From contig CAVQKF010000018.1 of NCBI GenBank assembly GCA_963712955.1, positions 62,001 to 126,000 on the forward strand: a stretch of 64,000 nucleotides of DNA. The letters run 5' to 3'. This document shows positions 19,319-28,349 of this stretch, piece after piece (the stretch's first letter is position 1; the number at the start of each line of letters is the position of its first letter). This DNA comes from DATFVJ01 sp963712955 (GTDB taxonomy: Bacteria > Actinomycetota > Actinomycetes > Streptosporangiales > Streptosporangiaceae). The translations under genes were made by a program, and so were the position numbers. A model generated the notes under the pieces. The model made no database searches. It was not told the origin of the DNA and was given only the letters and a program-made list of their open reading frames with translations.

Positions 19319-19962
19319 TCAGGCGGCTGGCGAGCCTGCCGGCGGCAACGGCGGCGGTGGTCACGGGCGTGATCGCAGTCGGAGCCTGGACGGCCCGCCT
19401 GCTGCTTTCTGGCGGTGGCACCGCCCCGGCGGTACCGCTCCCGCCCGTGTTTGCCGCTCACGTCCCCACTCCGGCCGGCCCGGTTGCCACGCTTACCCCG
19501 CCGTCCGCCAGGCACCCGACGCCGCGTCCCCTGGCACTCATCATTCCGGCGATCGGCGTGAACACGCGGCTGGTCAATCTGGGTCTGACGTCTGCCGGCA
19601 CCGTCCAGGTGCCGGCCGACCCCGCCATGGCGGGCTGGTACACGGGCAGCCCGCGCCCTGGAGCGATCGGCTCCTCGATCATGCTCGGCCATATCGACTC
19701 GCTGTCCGGGCCCGCGGTCTTCTACGCGCTCGGACGCCTGCGCCCACCCGAGCGCGTGTACGTGCGACGGACGGATGGCACGCTCGCGGTGTTCCGCGTC
19801 GACTCGGTGCGCTGGTATCTGAAGACCCGCTTCCCGACCTCCGCCGTGTACGGCCCGACGCCCGACGCGGAACTGCGGTTGATCAGCTGCGGCGGGGCCT
19901 TCGATCCGCGCCTGAAGTCCTACCTGAGCAACGTCGTCGTCTACGCGACCGCCGCCGCCTGA
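19315..19962 (+). CDS. Class F sortase
   Basis: 215-residue membrane-anchored cysteine transpeptidase. One helix lies at about residues 10-32, then a Pro-rich linker, then the sortase barrel with His126 (LGHIDS), Cys192 (LISCGG) and Arg199 as the catalytic set. Class F enzymes are the common small actinobacterial sortases. The GTG at 19315 overlaps the previous stop by four bases. Coupling suggests that the DUF4397 protein is a partner or substrate, although it lacks a standard sorting signal. Confidence 0.9.
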   Translation: MIRRLASLPAATAAVVTGVIAVGAWTARLLLSGGGTAPAVPLPPVFAAHVPTPAGPVATLTPPSARHPTPRPLALIIPAIGVNTRLVNLGLTSAGTVQVPADPAMAGWYTGSPRPGAIGSSIMLGHIDSLSGPAVFYALGRLRPPERVYVRRTDGTLAVFRVDSVRWYLKTRFPTSAVYGPTPDAELRLISCGGAFDPRLKSYLSNVVVYATAAA

Positions 19963-19985
19963 GCAGACCCGGTGCGCCTCCGGGG

Positions 19986-20918
19986 TCAGCGCCGCAGCTC
20001 GCGCGGCAGCGCGAAGACGAGGCTCTCTTCGACGGCTTCGACCTCTTCGACGTCGGTGAACCCGCTGTCAGCCAGATGGTCGAGCACTCCGCGCACCAAG
20101 GCTTCCGGCACTGACGCCCCGCTGGTCACACCAACCACACTGGCATTTTCCAGCCATGTCGGATCGATCGCCGCCGCGTCATCCACCAAGTGCGCGGCGT
20201 CAGCACCCGCGTCGAGCGCCACCTCCACGAGGCGTACCGAGTTGGACGAGTTCGGCGAGCCCACCACGATCACGACGTCGGACTCCTGGGCAATCTGCTT
20301 GACCGCCGCCTGGCGGTTCTGTGTCGCATAGCAGATGTCATCGCTCGGCGGGTCGGCGAGAAGCGGGAAACGCGCACGGAGCGCGGTCACGGTCTCGTTC
20401 GTCTCGTCCACCGAGAGCGTTGTCTGGGACAGCCACGCCACCCTCGAGGGGTCGCGCACCTCGACGCCGGACGCCTCATCCGGGCCACCCACAAGGCGGA
20501 TGTTGGCGGGCGCCTCACCGGTCGTGCCGACGACCTCCTCATGCCCCTCATGCCCGATCAGCAAGATGTCGTAATCCTGCGCGGCGAAGCGCCTTGCCTC
20601 GTTGTGAACCTTCGAGACCAGAGGGCATGTGGCGTCGATGGTGTGCAGGCCACGCCGCTCGGCGTCCTCGTGCACCTCCGGCGCGACCCCGTGCGCGGAG
20701 AACACCACCACCGCGCCGCCTGGAACCTCGTCTGCCTCTTCCACGAAAATCGCCCCGCGCTTCTCCAGAGAGCGGACGACGTGCGTGTTGTGCACGATTT
20801 GCTTGCGCACGTACACGGGGGCGCCGTAACGCTCCAGTGCCTTCTCGACGGTCTGGACCGCGCGGTCGACGCCCGCGCAGTAACCGCGTGGCTTGGCGAG
20901 CAGGACGCGTCCGGGCAT
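19986..20918 (-). CDS. ispH: 4-hydroxy-3-methylbut-2-enyl diphosphate reductase
   Basis: 310 residues. IspH/LytB is the last enzyme of the MEP isoprenoid pathway, making IPP and DMAPP with a 4Fe-4S cluster. The three cluster cysteines are visible: Cys14 (RGYCAGV), Cys98 (DATCPLV) and Cys196 (DDICYAT). Length is standard. It is divergent from the lipid-droplet-type gene, as in the M. tuberculosis lytB2 neighbourhood. It ends 24 bp from the convergent sortase gene. Confidence 0.97.
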   Translation of the reverse strand: MPGRVLLAKPRGYCAGVDRAVQTVEKALERYGAPVYVRKQIVHNTHVVRSLEKRGAIFVEEADEVPGGAVVVFSAHGVAPEVHEDAERRGLHTIDATCPLVSKVHNEARRFAAQDYDILLIGHEGHEEVVGTTGEAPANIRLVGGPDEASGVEVRDPSRVAWLSQTTLSVDETNETVTALRARFPLLADPPSDDICYATQNRQAAVKQIAQESDVVIVVGSPNSSNSVRLVEVALDAGADAAHLVDDAAAIDPTWLENASVVGVTSGASVPEALVRGVLDHLADSGFTDVEEVEAVEESLVFALPRELRR

Positions 20919-21086
20919 GCCCCCATGGTACGGGGGCGGTGCGGGCCGCTTGTCCGTACCCGACCGGACGTGACCTGCTCCTATCCTGGGTAGGAAGAGG
21001 CCTACCCGCTGTTACCACGGCATTGCCGCTGAATCCGGCGTCCGGCAGGCTTGAAGACAAGGCACCACGCCGAAGGGAGAGATCGG

Positions 21087-21689
21087 ATGGCGCGCATACA
21101 GAACGTTCCTGCACGCGTAAAAGAGGCGCCGGCGCGCGCGCTACGCGCCGTATTCGCCGGGATCGGTCAGGCGCTGCTCTTGTCGGACAGGATGCGCCGC
21201 AAGCTGAAGGGCCCTGACGCGGACGACAACGCGGGACCGGATGCGGTCAGGGTCTCTGCGAGCAGGCCAACGGTCGTCAAGTCGACCGCTCCCGTCACCG
21301 TCGCGCCTGCCGCCAAAGGCCCCACGGTGACATCCGCCACGAAACCGGCCGCCAACACCGCCAACACCGCCAACACCGCCAAGCCCGCGGCCAAGCTCGC
21401 CGCCAAACCCGCGGCCAAGCCCGCCGCCAAGGCTCCCGCGGGCAAACTCGCAGCCAAGGCGGAGACACCCACGAGCCACGGGACGCTGTCGGCTGTGCGA
21501 CCGGCCACGCAGCCGCCGATCCCGAACTACGACCAGCTTTCCGTCGCCTCGCTCCGCGCCCGCCTGCGCGGCCTCGATCTCGCGCAGGTGCGCCAGCTGC
21601 TCAGCTACGAGAAGTCACGCGGCAGCCGTTCTGATGTCATCGCGATGTACGAGCGCAGAATCGCGAAACTGGGGGAGGCGGACGGCTGA
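21087..21689 (+). CDS. Lipid-droplet-associated (Rv1109c-type) protein
   Basis: 200 residues. A short conserved head (VKEAPARALRAVFAGIGQAL) and an Ala/Lys/Pro-rich middle with KPAAKPA and NTANTA repeats (about residues 90-135) lead to the conserved tail LSVASLRARLRGLDLAQVRQ, which I recognise from the actinobacterial family between ispH and xseA (Rv1109c, annotated lipid-droplet-associated). The ATG at 21087 has GGGAGAG upstream. The conserved tail probably carries the function; the Lys-rich middle resembles histone H1-like tails. Confidence 0.75.
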   Translation: MARIQNVPARVKEAPARALRAVFAGIGQALLLSDRMRRKLKGPDADDNAGPDAVRVSASRPTVVKSTAPVTVAPAAKGPTVTSATKPAANTANTANTAKPAAKLAAKPAAKPAAKAPAGKLAAKAETPTSHGTLSAVRPATQPPIPNYDQLSVASLRARLRGLDLAQVRQLLSYEKSRGSRSDVIAMYERRIAKLGEADG

Positions 21690-21717
21690 GCCGCGAACCC
21701 TCCTGACCGCTACCGCC

Positions 21718-22968
21718 ATGCCGCTCGAGACATCGCCCGAGTCGCCCGCGCCTGTCCGCACCCTCCTGCAGATGGTCGGTGGGTGGATCGCGCGCCTCGG
21801 CCGCATCTGGGTCGAGGGACAGATCGCGGAACTGAACGCGCGGGGCGGGCGCGGCACGGTCTTCCTGACCCTGCGCGACCCCATCGCCGCGGTCTCCGTC
21901 CGGGTGATCTGCACCAGACAGGTGTTCGACGCCGCCGACCCAGCGCCGCATGAGGGTGCGCGCATCGTCGTGTGGGCGCGGCCGGACTTCAACGCCAACC
22001 GCGGCTCATTCGCCCTCACCGCCCTCGAGATCCGTGCTGTCGGCATCGGTGAGCTCCTGGCCCGGCTGGAACGACTGCGCCGTAGTCTCGCCGCCGAGGG
22101 CCTGTTCGGCGCCGAACGCAAGCGCCCGCTGCCATTCCTGCCATCCGCGATCGGGCTGATCTGCGGACGGGACTCGGCCGCACGCCACGACGTCCAGGAG
22201 GTCGCCTACCGGCGCTGGCCCGCCACGAGGTTCTCCGTCGAGGAGGTGGCCGTGCAGGGGCAGTACGCGGTGACCGAGATCGTCGAGGCCGTACAGCGGC
22301 TTGACGCCGACCCCAACGTCGACGTGATCATCATCGCGCGTGGCGGCGGCAGCATCGAGGACCTGCTCCCGTTCTCCGACGAGACGCTCGTCCGCACGGT
22401 GGCCGCATGCGCGACGCCCGTGGTGAGCGCCATCGGCCACGAACAGGATGCACCCCTGCTCGATCATGTCGCGGACTTGCGGGCCGCCACCCCCACGGAC
22501 GCGGCGAAGCGAGTTGTCCCTGACGTCAGCGAGCAGATCTCGATCATCTGCGGGCTGCGGGACCGGGCGCGCAGGTGCGTCGCAGGGCGGCTCGACAGGG
22601 AGAACTCGTGGCTCAAAAGCATCCGCTCACGGCCCGCGCTCGCCGACCCCGTGCGTGAGGTCGAGCGGCGCGCGCAGCAGGTGGACGAGCTGGCTAGCCG
22701 GTCCCGCCGCTGTCTGACCGCCATGCTCACCCGCGCGAACGACGACATCTTCCATACCCGGGCGCGTCTGCTCGCCCTCTCCCCCGCGGCAACGCTTCGC
22801 CGTGGTTACGCGATCGTGCAAGGCCGCGACGGCGCCATCGTGCGCAGCGCCGCTCAGGTGGCCGCGGGCGACAAGCTGCTCATCAGATTCACCGGTGACC
22901 AGCTTGGGGTGACCGCGACGCAAGCCGAGCCGCCGCCCCCGCTGCCGCGCGGGCACGCGATCACATAG
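21718..22968 (+). CDS. xseA: Exodeoxyribonuclease VII large subunit
   Basis: 416 residues. It has the N-terminal OB-fold (about residues 25-110; VEGQIAELN) and the catalytic XseA domain with IARGGGSIEDL and SAIGHEQDAPLLD, then the coiled-coil region. With XseB it degrades single-stranded DNA. The ATG at 21718 was chosen because homologues begin shortly before VGGWIARLGRIWVEGQ. It lies 28 bp after the lipid-droplet gene and 9 bp before xseB. Confidence 0.95.
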   Translation: MPLETSPESPAPVRTLLQMVGGWIARLGRIWVEGQIAELNARGGRGTVFLTLRDPIAAVSVRVICTRQVFDAADPAPHEGARIVVWARPDFNANRGSFALTALEIRAVGIGELLARLERLRRSLAAEGLFGAERKRPLPFLPSAIGLICGRDSAARHDVQEVAYRRWPATRFSVEEVAVQGQYAVTEIVEAVQRLDADPNVDVIIIARGGGSIEDLLPFSDETLVRTVAACATPVVSAIGHEQDAPLLDHVADLRAATPTDAAKRVVPDVSEQISIICGLRDRARRCVAGRLDRENSWLKSIRSRPALADPVREVERRAQQVDELASRSRRCLTAMLTRANDDIFHTRARLLALSPAATLRRGYAIVQGRDGAIVRSAAQVAAGDKLLIRFTGDQLGVTATQAEPPPPLPRGHAIT

Positions 22969-22977
22969 GGTGATCCG

Positions 22978-23223
22978 GTGGCCGACGAACAGGCGGAAGC
23001 TCTCCCGTACGAAAAGGCACGGGAGGAGCTTGCGAATGTCGTCAAGCGCCTTGAGGCTGGAGGTCTCACCCTCGAAGACTCCCTTGAGCTATGGGAGCGC
23101 GGTGAACGGCTGGCGACGATCTGCACCGAATGGCTCGAGGGTGCCCGCGCACGGCTCGCGACCGCCATGGCCGCTGGGCGGACGGAAAATCCGGGCGGCG
23201 CAGATCCGGAGACGCCGTTCTAG
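22978..23223 (+). CDS. xseB: Exodeoxyribonuclease VII small subunit
   Basis: 81 residues, the usual size. The helical core (YEKAREELANVVKRLEAGGL, then LEDSLELWERGE) is diagnostic for XseB, which binds the coiled coil of XseA. GTG start at 22978. Confidence 0.95.
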   Translation: MADEQAEALPYEKAREELANVVKRLEAGGLTLEDSLELWERGERLATICTEWLEGARARLATAMAAGRTENPGGADPETPF

Positions 23224-23445
23224 CGCCCGTTCCAACGGCCGTCCGGTCGGATTCGCGGCAGGCGTGAACCGTCCGTGGGGCGGGTAACGTGACACTGGTA
23301 AATCCCGACGCATCCCGGGATCTTTGGGGTCGCAGGGCGGCGACCTCGGCAGGACCGCTGGGTCGCACCGCGTAACCTACGGCTGGATGGGTCGTGTCAC
23401 AGCCAATGAGCCTAAAACCTCAGGGTCGGTAACGGGAGGTTCAGC

Positions 23446-24786
23446 GTGCAGGGCAGCGAGGGTACGTTTGAGCGGCGCCGGCGCCGGCAAGCGGTCAGGG
23501 TGATAACGGCCATCACATCGGCTGCCGCACTCGTCCTGATCGCCGCATGCTCGGCCGGCGGCGTGCTCGGCGTAGCGAGGGCGAATCCGTCTCCCCTCGC
23601 GAAGCTGACCATTACGCCCGCCAATGGCAGCACGCAGGTCACGCCGAGTGAAGGAATCACCGTCAGCGCGGCGCGCGGCAAGGTGACCAACGTCTCCGTC
23701 CGCACGTCAGGCACTCCCGTCACCGGCAGCCTCAATGCGGACGGGACGTCCTGGCGGAGTAAATGGACGCTCGGCGCGGCGCAGAGTTTCGTGGTGACCG
23801 CCACGGCGGTCACGACCACAGGAAAGGCGACCACCGCGACGAGCTCGTTCCGCACACTCACCCCGAAGGCGACCTTCCAGGCCCAGATATTCGAGGGCAG
23901 CGGCCAGGTCTATGGCGTAGGCATGCCCATCAAGCTCACCTTCAGCCAGCCGATCACCAACAGGGCCGCCGTGGAACGCGCGCTCGTGGTGCGGACATCG
24001 AAGCGGGTGGTCGGAGCCTGGTGGTGGGACGGCGACCAGACAGTCGACTTCCGCCCGCAGCACTACTGGCCGACGAACACGGCGATCAGTTTGGTCGGGC
24101 ACCTGGACGGGCTCGAGGGAGCGCCCGGTGTCTACGGCACCTCCGACCTGACCCAGAGCTTCGACATCGGAGACTCGCTGATCGCCCACGTGAGCACGTC
24201 CAGCCACGAGATGAAGGTGTACAGGAACGGTGAGCACATCTACACCTGGCCGATCAGCACCGGGCAGCCCGGCGACGACACCCCCAACGGGACATTCCTG
24301 ACCATCGACAAGGGCAACCCGGTGGAAATGAAGCCTGCCGACATCGCGCCAGGCGCACCCGGCTACTACGACGTGCTTGTGGACTGGTCGGTCCGGTTCA
24401 CCTGGAGCGGCGACTACATCCACTCCGCGCCGTGGTCGGTTGGTGAGCAGGGCAGCTCGAACGTCAGCCATGGCTGCGTCAACCTTGGGCCTTCCTACGC
24501 CCCGATCTACTACAACATGGAGGTGCCAGGGGATCCGGTGATCGTATCCGGCAGCCCGGTGCACGGGGCGTGGGACGACGGGTGGACCGATTGGTTCCTG
24601 TCTTGGTCGCAGGTGCTCAGCCGCAGCGCGCTGCACGACGCTGTGATGGTCGGCCCGAACGGCAGTTCCCTTGTCAGCCCGGCGTCACTACAGGCGCCGG
24701 CCCCGGCTCCGTCGTCACCCGCAGCCACGTCGTCACCCGCAGCCACGTCCCCTGCGGCTGCGCCGAGCAGCAGCCCAGCCGCCTGA
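23446..24786 (+). CDS. L,D-transpeptidase lipoprotein (Ldt with Ig-like domains)
   Basis: 446 residues. A basic N-region and hydrophobic helix end in a lipobox (LIAAC, Cys35), so this is a lipoprotein. Two Ig-like domains (about residues 50-140 and 142-240) precede the YkuD catalytic domain with His342 and Cys344 in SHGCVN. A Pro/Ser/Ala tail ends the protein. This is the LdtMt2-type layout; the enzyme makes 3-3 peptide cross-links in peptidoglycan. GTG start with GGGAGG upstream. Confidence 0.95.
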   Translation: MQGSEGTFERRRRRQAVRVITAITSAAALVLIAACSAGGVLGVARANPSPLAKLTITPANGSTQVTPSEGITVSAARGKVTNVSVRTSGTPVTGSLNADGTSWRSKWTLGAAQSFVVTATAVTTTGKATTATSSFRTLTPKATFQAQIFEGSGQVYGVGMPIKLTFSQPITNRAAVERALVVRTSKRVVGAWWWDGDQTVDFRPQHYWPTNTAISLVGHLDGLEGAPGVYGTSDLTQSFDIGDSLIAHVSTSSHEMKVYRNGEHIYTWPISTGQPGDDTPNGTFLTIDKGNPVEMKPADIAPGAPGYYDVLVDWSVRFTWSGDYIHSAPWSVGEQGSSNVSHGCVNLGPSYAPIYYNMEVPGDPVIVSGSPVHGAWDDGWTDWFLSWSQVLSRSALHDAVMVGPNGSSLVSPASLQAPAPAPSSPAATSSPAATSPAAAPSSSPAA

Positions 24787-24844
24787 GGCTCCGCGCCACG
24801 CATAGCTGCGGCTGCTGGCACCGGCCAAGACGGCGACCGGATTT

Positions 24845-25426
24845 TCAGCGCTGCGTGCCGAGGGAACCGGCCAGGACGGACAGTTCCCGCCAGCCGCTGG
24901 TCCCTGTCACGACGATCGTGAACGCTCCCGCCGCCGACCGGTACATCGACCGCTGATCCTTGTCAGGCCGCCAGCGGCGGGCCCACCACGCGCCGGCGGA
25001 CCATATCCGGGGCGCGATGTTGCCGTTGCTGGTCATCCGCAGGATGAATGGGGCCGGGCGCTCACTGCTCTCCTCGAGCGAGGCCATCCGGCCGGACGGA
25101 GTCACGAAGCCGAGATGCCAGCTGACCGCGCCGCCAGGCACCACCGTGAGGCGCGAGCTTACCGGCAGCCAGCCCGCGGGAAGGCTACGCGGCGCGAGCA
25201 CCGGATATGGCGCGACCCGGCGGAACTTGACCAGATCACCCTGGTAGTTCACCGGCACCGCAATCTGGGTGACCGGGCGCGGCGTGAGCACGATGATCAG
25301 GGCGGCCATGACCAGGCAAGCGAGCGCCGCGACGAGCACAGAGCCCACGCTGCGGGGCCGCGGCGACCCCGCGCTCTGCGCTGCACAGGCCGCGTCGCGA
25401 ATGTCACCGCGGGCGGCACCGATCAC
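24845..25426 (-). CDS. DUF4245 membrane-anchored protein
   Basis: 193 residues: one N-terminal helix (about residues 30-50) then an outer beta-rich domain with LPAGWLPVSSRLT and the end SGWRELSVLAGSL, as in DUF4245. This family sits near xse genes in many actinobacteria (Rv1100 is one). The GTG overlaps the stop of the tetR gene (GTGA), so the two are coupled. Function unknown. Confidence 0.85.
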   Translation of the reverse strand: MIGAARGDIRDAACAAQSAGSPRPRSVGSVLVAALACLVMAALIIVLTPRPVTQIAVPVNYQGDLVKFRRVAPYPVLAPRSLPAGWLPVSSRLTVVPGGAVSWHLGFVTPSGRMASLEESSERPAPFILRMTSNGNIAPRIWSAGAWWARRWRPDKDQRSMYRSAAGAFTIVVTGTSGWRELSVLAGSLGTQR

Positions 25427-26025
25427 AGGGTCTCTATCCGCGACATGACCTGCAGGACCCCGTCAGCGAGCCGCCTCATCCTGGCGGCGTCCTCGCCGAG
25501 CGAAACCTCTGCCACTGCCATCACCATCGCGCCGGTCAGCACGACCGCGACCGCCTCGTCGACGGGCTCCGCACTGCGCGCGAAGAAGTCGATGTTCTTC
25601 ATCGCCCAGTCATGCATCCGGCGCCGCATGATCAGGTCAAAACCGGGCGGCCCGTCGCCGGACACGAACAGCCGGGCCAGATCGCGCTCCTCGATCCACG
25701 CATCGAGATTCGCGGTCGCGCCGGCGAGGAACAGTTGCTTCGGGTCGGTGACTCCACGGGCACGCGCCTGGTGCACGGCCCGCCGCGTCCGTTCCGCGAG
25801 CTCACGCTGGAAGTCCTCGAAGAGCACGAGGTAAAGGTCGGCCTTACCGCTGAAATGGTGGTACAGGCTGCCGACGCTCGCGCCCGCCTTCGTGACGATA
25901 TCCGTCACCCCGGCCTGCGCGAAGCCGACCGACGTGAAGACATCACGCGCCGCCGCGAGCAGGCCTGTCCTTGTCGCGGCACCACGTTCCGAAACCCGGA
26001 GGGCGGTGTGTGCCTGCTGTGTCAT
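25423..26025 (-). CDS. TetR-family transcriptional regulator
   Basis: 200 residues. The HTH is at about residues 20-65 (TRTGLLAAARDVFTSVGF, VTDIVTKAGASVGSLYHHF), the classic TetR N-terminus. The ligand domain has a conserved-looking tail. Start at the ATG 26025. It is coupled to the DUF4245 gene; its target is not evident. Confidence 0.95.
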   Translation of the reverse strand: MTQQAHTALRVSERGAATRTGLLAAARDVFTSVGFAQAGVTDIVTKAGASVGSLYHHFSGKADLYLVLFEDFQRELAERTRRAVHQARARGVTDPKQLFLAGATANLDAWIEERDLARLFVSGDGPPGFDLIMRRRMHDWAMKNIDFFARSAEPVDEAVAVVLTGAMVMAVAEVSLGEDAARMRRLADGVLQVMSRIETL

Positions 26026-26262
26026 GCGCGGTCGCGGTACTCCTCACGGTCCCAGGGACGTCCGCTGCTCAGACTACGCCCGGCAACAGAGGCGGTGTGC
26101 TGGCCCAGGGGACCGTCGCCGAGGTCAGGGCCAGCGGCACGCGGACAAAGCTTCGACAGCGCCGCCTGAGACGCCAGGGCCTCACGCCGCCCGCCCGTCA
26201 CAAGCAACGCGATACCCCTCTTCTCCTTAACGGCTGCTTAAGGTGCAACTCCGCCTGGATGT

Positions 26263-26337
26263 GCACCGGAGTGCATAACGCCTGGTTAGAGACTGCATGG
26301 GATGCATCGACGTGCATTGGTGCGCACCGGAGTGCAT
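26263..26337. repeat. Spaced GTGCAY palindromic repeats, possible operator cluster
   Basis: The 14-mer gcaccggagtgcat occurs at 26263-26276 and again at 26324-26337, 61 bp apart, both preceded by a related gtg/gcg. Between them at 26302-26317 lies atgcatcgacgtgcat. All three are imperfect GTGCAC/GTGCAT dyads. They lie in the 336-bp gap between tetR and the small GntR gene, near the 3' end of the latter; otherwise I see no gene there. Confidence 0.5.
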
Positions 26338-26362
26338 CCCGGCTGGCTCCCTGGTCTGGCTC

Positions 26363-26623
26363 TCATGATCTGAAGGTCCCCCAGCTTGGGATCACCGTCA
26401 CCAGGCCGTCAGCCTCAAGACGCCTGAGAGCCTTCACGACCGTGGCCGTCGCCACACCGTACTGAGCCGCGAGCGTGGCCACGCTTGGCAGCCGCTCCCC
26501 ACGCTCCCATTCGCCGGCGGCAATCCGGCCTCTCAGTGCGGCCTCAACACGCCTGCTCGGAAGCTCCGGGGAACGGGACACCCGTTCATGATCCCAACCA
26601 GCGTTTGAGGTGCGCGAAGTCAT
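26363..26623 (-). CDS. Small GntR-type winged-helix regulator
   Basis: 86 residues, consisting almost only of a GntR HTH: VEAALRGRIAAGEWERGERL then TVVKALRRLEADGLVTVIP. No ligand domain follows, so it is either a minimal DNA-binding protein or a truncated GntR. It is divergent from the DUF397-like operon. Direct repeats of attgcaccg at about 26622 and 26649 between the two genes could be its operator. Confidence 0.8.
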   Translation of the reverse strand: MTSRTSNAGWDHERVSRSPELPSRRVEAALRGRIAAGEWERGERLPSVATLAAQYGVATATVVKALRRLEADGLVTVIPSWGTFRS

Positions 26624-26738
26624 TGCACCGATTGCTGTATGCAGACCGATTGCACCGTATTACTCTGATCGCATGACCACGATCAGTTGCCCAGGAGTCA
26701 CCCTGACCGGCGCTGAGCGTGCGGAGAGGAGAGGAACG

Positions 26739-26960
26739 GTGACACACACCCACGGGGCACACGCCGGTGATCAGGACGATTCAGCGCGCGCTGAGCGGCT
26801 GAATCGCGTCCATGCCTTAACCGCTGACGACCGTGAAGCGCTGCTTTACTGGCTGGCCGGATACTGCCCGGATGGCACGGACGCCTGGCTGGACGAGCGT
26901 GCCCCAGCGCTGGGAGTGCGCGTTGACCTGGGCCACTGGATTAGCGGGCCGGGCCGGTGA
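26739..26960 (+). CDS. Small hypothetical protein, first gene of the DUF397-like pair
   Basis: 73 residues, mostly helical and acidic (LTADDREALLYWLAGYCPDG). I chose the GTG at 26739 because GGAGAGGAGAGGAA stands just upstream; the ATG at 26673 has no ribosome site. Overlaps the next gene (GTGA). No family recognised. Confidence 0.65.
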   Translation: MTHTHGAHAGDQDDSARAERLNRVHALTADDREALLYWLAGYCPDGTDAWLDERAPALGVRVDLGHWISGPGR

Positions 26961-27271
26961 ACTGGCGTAAGTCGAGCTACAGCAACCCGTCTGGCGCGTG
27001 CGTCGAGGTGGCCCGTATGCCGGAGCCAGAGCTGCCGGGGCCAGGTGGTGATGTGGACGTGCTGCGCCGCTTCGCTGAGGCGGTCCTGGAAGCCCGCGAC
27101 GGCTTCCGCGCCAACATTGGGCTGTACATCTGGCAAGCGGGTGAGCCATCGACGGGACCGCTCCGTGCCGCCCTGTGCCACGGGCAGGTCATGGCATACC
27201 GGGAAGCCGCTCAGATCCTGGACGAAGCGCTCTCAATCGCCACTGGCCAATGGAGCCAGGGGGCGACATGA
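26957..27271 (+). CDS. DUF397-like hybrid protein
   Basis: 104 residues. It begins with the DUF397 signature (WRKSSYSN, then GACVEVA) but the usual second half (DSKDPxGPxL..W) is replaced by a helical segment (VLRRFAEAVLEARDGF and AYREAAQILDEALSIA). DUF397 proteins are small partners of XRE-type regulators in actinomycetes. GTG start overlaps the previous stop. Function unknown. Confidence 0.7.
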   Translation: MNWRKSSYSNPSGACVEVARMPEPELPGPGGDVDVLRRFAEAVLEARDGFRANIGLYIWQAGEPSTGPLRAALCHGQVMAYREAAQILDEALSIATGQWSQGAT

Positions 27272-27274
27272 TCT

Positions 27275-27357
27275 CCCGTTACGCCCCCTCTGGTGCGGCG
27301 CGAAGTCGTTGAGCAGATGGCCACCTGGGCGATGACTTCGTGCGGGAGCGTAACGGG
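27275..27357. other. Nested inverted repeat after the DUF397-like gene
   Basis: Outer arms cccgttacgc (27275-27284) and gcgtaacggg (27348-27357) enclose inner arms cgaagtc (27301-27307) and gacttcg (27334-27340). It could act as a terminator-like structure without a T-tract. The rest of the 339-bp gap to 27610 holds two copies of gcatggctcc and no gene I trust. Confidence 0.5.
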
Positions 27358-27610
27358 TCATAAGCGGTTCCCGGCCAGTGGCGGGCAGGCAAGCTGCCGG
27401 CGCGAAGGCTCTTTGCTTTGGGCATGGCTCCGCACCGTCGCGCATGGGAGCGCATGGCTCCCTGCTCTGGCTCCCAGCGGTGCCCCACATGGCCGGTACG
27501 CTGGGCAAACATGCAGCGTGATACTTACCGGCTGCGCGGGGTGTCACGTGAACCGAGGATGTCACCCGCCCGCGTTCGGCGGGGTTCCGTGGGTCGCGCG
27601 GTGGCAGCTC

Positions 27611-28249
27611 TCAGCTGCCACCCAGCGCACGCCGCCTGGCCCTGCCGATGCCCATACCGAAGCGGGGCCCGCGCCACCTACGGCGTTTCGGTGTCCGTGC
27701 GGTGACGAGCCCGAACACGGTGAACGCCCGGATGTCCACGACCGGGCCCTCGCAGAAAGCCCGCACATGGTTGACCTTGCTGCCGGCGATCGAGGTGCCG
27801 CTCATCTCGACATTGACCCCTTCGGGCACGAGCACGTGCACGTTGCCGCAGATCGCGGTCGCGTGCAGGATCACGTGTGGCCGATGGAGCAGCGCCTCGG
27901 TCAGGTCGAGGTTGACCTCGCCGAAGATCGCCGTAGCGGCGAAATTCTCCGGCACGACCCACCGGCCCGTCCTGACGTCGTTGCCGAAGATGCCGAGAGC
28001 TGATTTCGACGCGTCCAGACGCAGCGGCTGCGCGGCCGCCTCGGCAAGATCGGCCGTGAGCTCCGCAAGGTCTCCCAGGGTACGGGCGGAGTAAGCCCGG
28101 GCCACCCGTTCTGTATGTTCTTCGAGGGTCAGCCGCCCATCTGCGGCCGCACCCGCCAGCACCGCGACCACGCGCTCACGGTCGGCGTCGGATGCCCGCA
28201 GGCTGCGTAGCGGTGCTCGGCGTTCCACCTCCCGACGATAACCCGCCAT
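27611..28249 (-). CDS. DUF1707 protein with LiaF-like C-terminal domain
   Basis: 212 residues. DUF1707 at the N-terminus (LRASDADRERVVAVLAGAAA, then GRLTLEEHTERVARAYSART) is followed by a LiaF/DUF2154-like beta domain (residues about 85-190) and a basic tail. Such proteins are linked to envelope-stress sensing. The ATG at 28249 gives the usual start before the DUF1707 motif. Divergent from the MFS gene. Confidence 0.85.
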   Translation of the reverse strand: MAGYRREVERRAPLRSLRASDADRERVVAVLAGAAADGRLTLEEHTERVARAYSARTLGDLAELTADLAEAAAQPLRLDASKSALGIFGNDVRTGRWVVPENFAATAIFGEVNLDLTEALLHRPHVILHATAICGNVHVLVPEGVNVEMSGTSIAGSKVNHVRAFCEGPVVDIRAFTVFGLVTARTPKRRRWRGPRFGMGIGRARRRALGGS

Positions 28250-28349
28250 CGATGCTCGCTCCACCGTGGCCCGGGCTCCCAGGGAATGGCCGCATCCGTT
28301 AGTTTGCTTATAGCAAGTATTCATCGGACGCGCGGATGCGAAGGTCATC

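Noticed and set aside
26022..26207. 61-codon frame upstream of tetR
   Set aside because: No ribosome site and no family resemblance; probably chance in GC-rich DNA.
27293..28003. 236-codon frame on the plus strand
   Set aside because: Covers the antisense of the DUF1707 gene and a repeat-rich gap; no domain and no ribosome site.
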